24,586 nt of DNA from CG2-30-46-19 sp034414555 (GTDB taxonomy: Bacteria; Chloroflexota; Dehalococcoidia; GIF9; AB-539-J10): positions 1-24,586 of the forward strand of contig DAOUMA010000014.1 of the NCBI GenBank assembly GCA_034414555.1, written 5' to 3'. Positions within the stretch are counted from its first letter, which is position 1. Each line of letters begins with the position of its first letter. Position numbers and translations under genes: made by a program. Below, piece after piece: positions 22,055 to 24,586 of the stretch. Below the pieces are notes generated by a model that was given only the letters and a program-made list of their open reading frames with translations, was not told where the DNA came from and did no database searches.

Positions 22055-22516
22055 TTATTTGAATTCGTCTTTCCCCATTGTCACAAATATAATCGCCAAG
22101 ATACCCAACAAAAACCAAGGACCGAAAACAGCACAGATAGACCCAGCAATTGCAAGTCCCCATATTCTCCTCCTTAGGGCATAAATACCACCTGCTATGG
22201 CTACTATGCCCAGTATAATTATAGGAATCGCCATGCCAGCCATCGTTTCAATTCGAACTGCTGGCCCCACGTATGGCCACATTGGGAAGCTACGGAGCCC
22301 TCTTGCAATTGCTTCTGCCAGCACAGCAACTAGTAGGCCGCCAATCACACCGCAGGCTCCTGCAATAATACTAAGTATGCCGGCAGTTATTGGCTTCCAA
22401 GTTCTTACAGGTGGTGGTGCGGCAGCGAGAGCAATGGAAACACCGAGCTCAGCACCACACTTAGAGCAAAACTTGGCATCTTCAGGATTTTGAGTACCAC
22501 ACTTAGAACAAAACAT
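22055..22516 (-). CDS. Zinc-ribbon membrane protein
   Basis: This 153-residue protein starts with a zinc ribbon, CSKCG then CSKCG 9 residues later (Cys3, 6, 17 and 20 from the chosen start), followed by an Ala/Pro-rich linker and three hydrophobic segments near residues 43-70, 90-113 and 118-147. The ATG at 22516 is preceded by GAGG at 5 bases and preferred over the GTG two codons earlier. Proteins with a short zinc ribbon joined to membrane helices are common in bacteria and archaea and mostly of unknown function; the ribbon probably stays in the cytoplasm. It is in the same orientation as the downstream IS remnant and radical SAM gene, 148 bases away, but need not be linked to them. Confidence 0.78.
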   Translation of the reverse strand: MFCSKCGTQNPEDAKFCSKCGAELGVSIALAAAPPPVRTWKPITAGILSIIAGACGVIGGLLVAVLAEAIARGLRSFPMWPYVGPAVRIETMAGMAIPIIILGIVAIAGGIYALRRRIWGLAIAGSICAVFGPWFLLGILAIIFVTMGKDEFK

Positions 22517-23052
22517 TTTCACCTCACTGCACTAACTTTAGCACAGTAGAAGCATTTGTCACAATAGGTGTAGTCTAGCTTAATCTTAGCTCAGGTTCAG
22601 TGTTCGATTAGATTAGAGTAGACTATGCCTATACGATACAACCAAGACACATTCTGACGATTTGTGTCTGTTGCCGAGGGTAGTTGGATACCGCCTGATA
22701 AATCCCGGACTACTGAAAGCCTAGCTGGTGCCAGCTTATGGAAAAACTGTGCCATCTTCCTCAAACCTTAACTGGATTCTAGTATTTGGATGCTACACTA
22801 GAAGCAGGAGTGTGGAAAAGGGAGAAATTCATCTCAGGTTATGATGCCTGATTGCAACTTAAAAGGCGGTATTTATTGGGGGTAGGTCAGAGCAATAGAT
22901 GAATGGTACTAAATAAACGGAGAAAGATGCTAAAGTCGCTACTAACCTTTTGACCACTTTCCCATTATATTATTGTGGAGAGAATATATACTTTGGTCTT
23001 TGTAAGTCAACAGATTAAATGGCTAACATGGACACTATGATAGGAGGTAAAA
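22517..23052. other. 536-bp interval with small inverted repeats and one weak ORF
   Basis: No clear gene is present. Visible items are an inverted repeat AGACACA/TGTGTCT (22645-22651 and 22663-22669), a near-palindrome AGCTGGTGCCAGCT (22723-22736), a 52-codon minus-strand frame (22597-22755), and, at the right end, the ribosome site AGGAGGT just before the exported protein gene at 23053. No good -35/-10 pair stands out for that gene, although AT-rich TATATACT lies near 22986. Confidence 0.5.
22597..22755 (-). CDS. Possible 52-residue protein, unknown
   Basis: A minus-strand frame from ATG at 22755 to TGA at 22597 encodes a peptide beginning MAQFFHKLAPARLSVVRDLS and ending WLYRIGIVYSNLIEH. 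GAGGA lies upstream but only 2 bases from the ATG, which is too close for good initiation. It precedes the zinc-ribbon gene by 80 bases in the same orientation. The composition is protein-like, but chance is a fair explanation; it may also be a remnant, since an IS fragment is near. Confidence 0.2.
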   Translation of the reverse strand: MAQFFHKLAPARLSVVRDLSGGIQLPSATDTNRQNVSWLYRIGIVYSNLIEH

Positions 23053-23835
23053 ATGATAGCTGAATTACGACGTAAGCCTGTAATAATCGGTATCCTTTCC
23101 TTTGTAGTTGCTGCTCTGGTGGTTGGTTTAGCGGTTCCCGCAATTACAGCTTCAGCCGCCAGTCCACCCCGAGGCCCAACGGGAACTCGGCCAAGTAAGA
23201 ATATCACGAGAGTATCGGGTAATATAACGGCGCTAACCAACACTTCCATTACCATCAAAACTTCGGCTGGTGCCACCATTGGTCCTCTAATTGTGGGGCC
23301 AGATACCAACTTCGCTCTTCGTGGTGTTACCGGAGCACTTCTGAACCCATCAACGGGTACCGTATCTCTATCTCTGCTTCTGAGCGGACCGGTTACCGTT
23401 GTCTACGATAGCAAGACAATGGCGGCTGAGCAGGTAATGATAAATATGCCCAGTCCGACTCCAGGCATGGGAACTCAGGCAAATAGGAATGTCACGAGAG
23501 TAACGGGTACTATATACTCGGTATACAGCAATTCATCGGGCAGTTTCATTACCATTAATACTGGTACTACCTCGGCCCCGGTTTATGTTACTCTAGCCTT
23601 AGGTAACAATACCAACTTTACTATTCATGGTGTTACCTGGTTGCCAATCACCGGGATATCTCTAGATGGGTTACCCGTTACCGCTGTCTACAACAATAAC
23701 CAGGCAGTGACGCCGCCTGTGGCTAGTCAGGTAATGATAAGTATGCCCAGTCCGCCTCTAGGCCCACCGGGAACTCCGAGAAACTTTGGGGGTTGGTTCG
23801 GCGGCTCTAGGCACAACGGCAACCTCGGCAAATAA
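23053..23835 (+). CDS. Exported protein with two tandem DUF5666-like repeats
   Basis: This 260-residue protein has a basic start (ELRRKP), a hydrophobic stretch at 9-33 and an Ala-x-Ala style cleavage region near 33-36 (ASAAS), so it is exported. The mature part is two copies of a roughly 95-residue beta-rich unit, residues 50-135 and 146-234. Each opens N-(I/V)-TRV-(S/T)-G, has a central NFxxxGVT and VTxVY, and closes with QVMI-(N/S)-MPSP. This resembles the DUF5666 group of small beta-barrel domains. Linkers are Pro/Gly/Thr rich (GPTGTRPSKN, GMGTQANRN, GPPGTPRN), and the last one leads into a Gly-rich tail. A strong ribosome site AGGAGGT sits just before the ATG. No anchor is visible. A role in the cell surface is inferred. 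Confidence 0.72.
   Translation: MIAELRRKPVIIGILSFVVAALVVGLAVPAITASAASPPRGPTGTRPSKNITRVSGNITALTNTSITIKTSAGATIGPLIVGPDTNFALRGVTGALLNPSTGTVSLSLLLSGPVTVVYDSKTMAAEQVMINMPSPTPGMGTQANRNVTRVTGTIYSVYSNSSGSFITINTGTTSAPVYVTLALGNNTNFTIHGVTWLPITGISLDGLPVTAVYNNNQAVTPPVASQVMISMPSPPLGPPGTPRNFGGWFGGSRHNGNLGK
23200..23757 (+). repeat. Internal duplication encoding the two surface modules
   Basis: The DNA of the two modules is still similar at their ends: AATATCACGAGAGTA at 23200 recurs as AATGTCACGAGAGTA at 23488 (288 bases, 96 codons apart), and CAGGTAATGATAAATATG at 23431 recurs at 23728 with one change (297 bases apart). The middles have diverged. A third linker start near 23760 has no module after it. Confidence 0.75.
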
Positions 23836-23891
23836 GAATAGATAGGATTTATCCAGAAATCTACGAAGCCTTTGGAAAATAAACACAAAAG

Positions 23892-24428
23892 GTGAAAAAA
23901 AGAATCCTAGTTTTAGCCAGTGTTCTGGCTCTAGTTCTGGTGGCGGTTCTGGCCGTGCCCATGGCAGCGGCGGCATCATCTGCGGTAACCGAAGCCGCGC
24001 CACCGCTTATTCTTCAGCCAGCATCGGCTGACCTGACGAGCATAGACCTTAGTGGTTCACCGACCGGCTACACATTCGCAGGATCAACCTACGATTACAT
24101 TGGAGTAGGCGTAGCCAATGGCGTAGCAAGCATTACCGTAACCCCGACATCACCGACAAGCGGGGCAGTAATCACCGTAGACGGAGCAACAGTAGCTTCT
24201 AGAGCAACCTCTGACCCGATCAATTTAACAGCTGGAACAGCAGTGACCATTACCGTCGTTACCACAGACCCAGGTTCGGCAGCGAAAACCTATACCATTG
24301 TGGTAACCGAAGCCGCGCCACTGCCAGCATCAAACGGACTCAGTGGTTGGCTAATCGCAGTAATTGTAGTAGTGGTATTGGTGATCATTGCAGCAATCAT
24401 CTGGGTAATACTACGCCGTAGGAGTTAA
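23892..24428 (+). CDS. Membrane-anchored surface protein with one cadherin-like beta-sandwich domain
   Basis: The 178-residue product starts at a GTG (MKKRILVLAS) and has a classic signal peptide (1-28, ending MAAAAS). One domain spans about residues 47-140: LTSIDLSG, then GYTFAGSTYDYIGVGV, ITVTPTSP, GAVITVDGATV, LTAGTAVTITVVTTDPG and KTYTIVVTEA. This is the strand order of the cadherin-like beta-sandwich domain (PF12733 type). A Pro/Ser linker leads to a membrane helix (152-174) and the stop-transfer tail RRRS, so the domain faces outward. The gene follows the previous exported protein by 56 bases and may be co-transcribed. The ribosome site is unclear, with AAAAGG immediately before GTG. 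Function is presumably adhesion or envelope structure; this is inference from the fold. Confidence 0.75.
   Translation: MKKRILVLASVLALVLVAVLAVPMAAAASSAVTEAAPPLILQPASADLTSIDLSGSPTGYTFAGSTYDYIGVGVANGVASITVTPTSPTSGAVITVDGATVASRATSDPINLTAGTAVTITVVTTDPGSAAKTYTIVVTEAAPLPASNGLSGWLIAVIVVVVLVIIAAIIWVILRRRS
23984..24321 (+). repeat. 20-bp direct repeats flanking the beta-sandwich domain
   Basis: The 20 bases at 23984-24003 (starting GGTAACCGAAG) recur without change at 24302-24321. They are 318 bases, exactly 106 codons, apart and encode VTEAAP on both sides of the only domain of the anchored protein. Confidence 0.85.
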
Positions 24429-24532
24429 CAAGCAATAACATAATAAAAAAGTAGAAAAGAGAAAAGGACTAAACTCAGGTTTGAGCATGGGAGTTGGTTC
24501 AATTGATAACAGTTTAGAAAAAGGAGGACAAT

Positions 24533-24586
24533 ATGCTTGGAGAGAAAGTTAGGCACTACCAGGGGAAGAACACAGATTTGAATAGT
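24533..24586 (+). CDS. Start of a gene cut by the window end, unknown product
   Basis: An ATG at 24533 is preceded by AAAGGAGG at an ideal 6-base spacing, and 18 codons remain open to the edge, beginning MLGEKVRHYQGKN. There is no signal peptide in what is visible. It lies 104 bases after the anchored surface protein on the same strand. Too little is present to assign a family; the strong ribosome site is the main support. Confidence 0.6.
   Translation, partial: MLGEKVRHYQGKNTDLNS

Noticed and set aside
21907..22163. N-terminal extension of the orfA remnant and an overlapping 94-codon frame
   Set aside because: No transposase similarity before residue 46; the ATG at 21906 has its own AAGGGG site.
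22660..22740. Possible c-di-GMP or cobalamin riboswitch because of GCCGAGGGTAG and AGCCTAG blocks
   Set aside because: The conserved cores of both classes are absent and the paired helices cannot be drawn.

Overview
The window reads as bacterial chromosomal DNA. I think a member of the Chloroflexota close to Dehalococcoidia is the most likely source. Three things suggest this: rpoB-rpoC followed directly by ruvB in one overlapping run and not preceded by rplKAJL genes; a short bifunctional phosphoglucose/phosphomannose isomerase of the type shared by archaea and some bacteria; and exported proteins with a single C-terminal membrane anchor, as expected for a one-membrane envelope. This is inference from gene content and was not checked by phylogeny.

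Layout. 1-2377: the end of an ABC ATPase and two ABC-2 permeases in a translationally coupled operon (+), visibly richer in G+C than the rest. 2378-3034: a gene-free stretch bracketed by two copies of a palindromic intergenic repeat; between them a good minus-strand promoter faces a chain of hairpins ending in a 12-bp stem, a candidate small RNA. 3035-5075 (-): rnc, an overlooked 46-codon basic protein gene, a COG1313/PflX-type radical SAM gene broken by a one-base frameshift, and acyP, all tightly packed. 5141-6865: rnhA (+) converging on a thiolase gene (-). 7013-8245 (+): a PadR regulator and a HAAS-type membrane protein. 8291-16892 (-): rpoB, rpoC and ruvB. 17069-19554 (+): a phosphohexomutase and a phosphoglucose/phosphomannose isomerase overlapping by 4 bp. 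19559-19650 (-): tRNA-Ser(GCU) with encoded CCA. 20203-22516 (-): a B12-binding-type radical SAM protein, an IS3-type orfA remnant and a zinc-ribbon membrane protein. 23053-24428 (+): two exported repeat or beta-sandwich proteins, then the first 18 codons of another gene at the right edge.

How the parts fit. The centre is housekeeping: RNA polymerase beta and beta', the Holliday-junction motor RuvB, RNase III, RNase HI, and sugar-phosphate interconversion that could supply mannose- and glucose-phosphates for polysaccharides, glycoproteins or solutes. The accessory parts are the two ends (ABC-2 exporter; surface proteins with expandable modules) and the radical SAM/IS remnant segment.

I saw no CRISPR array, prophage, toxin-antitoxin pair or recognisable defence island. 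The items I think most likely to be new are the putative small RNA at 2548-2825, the small basic ORF welded to rnc, and the exported protein whose only domain lies between identical in-frame direct repeats.
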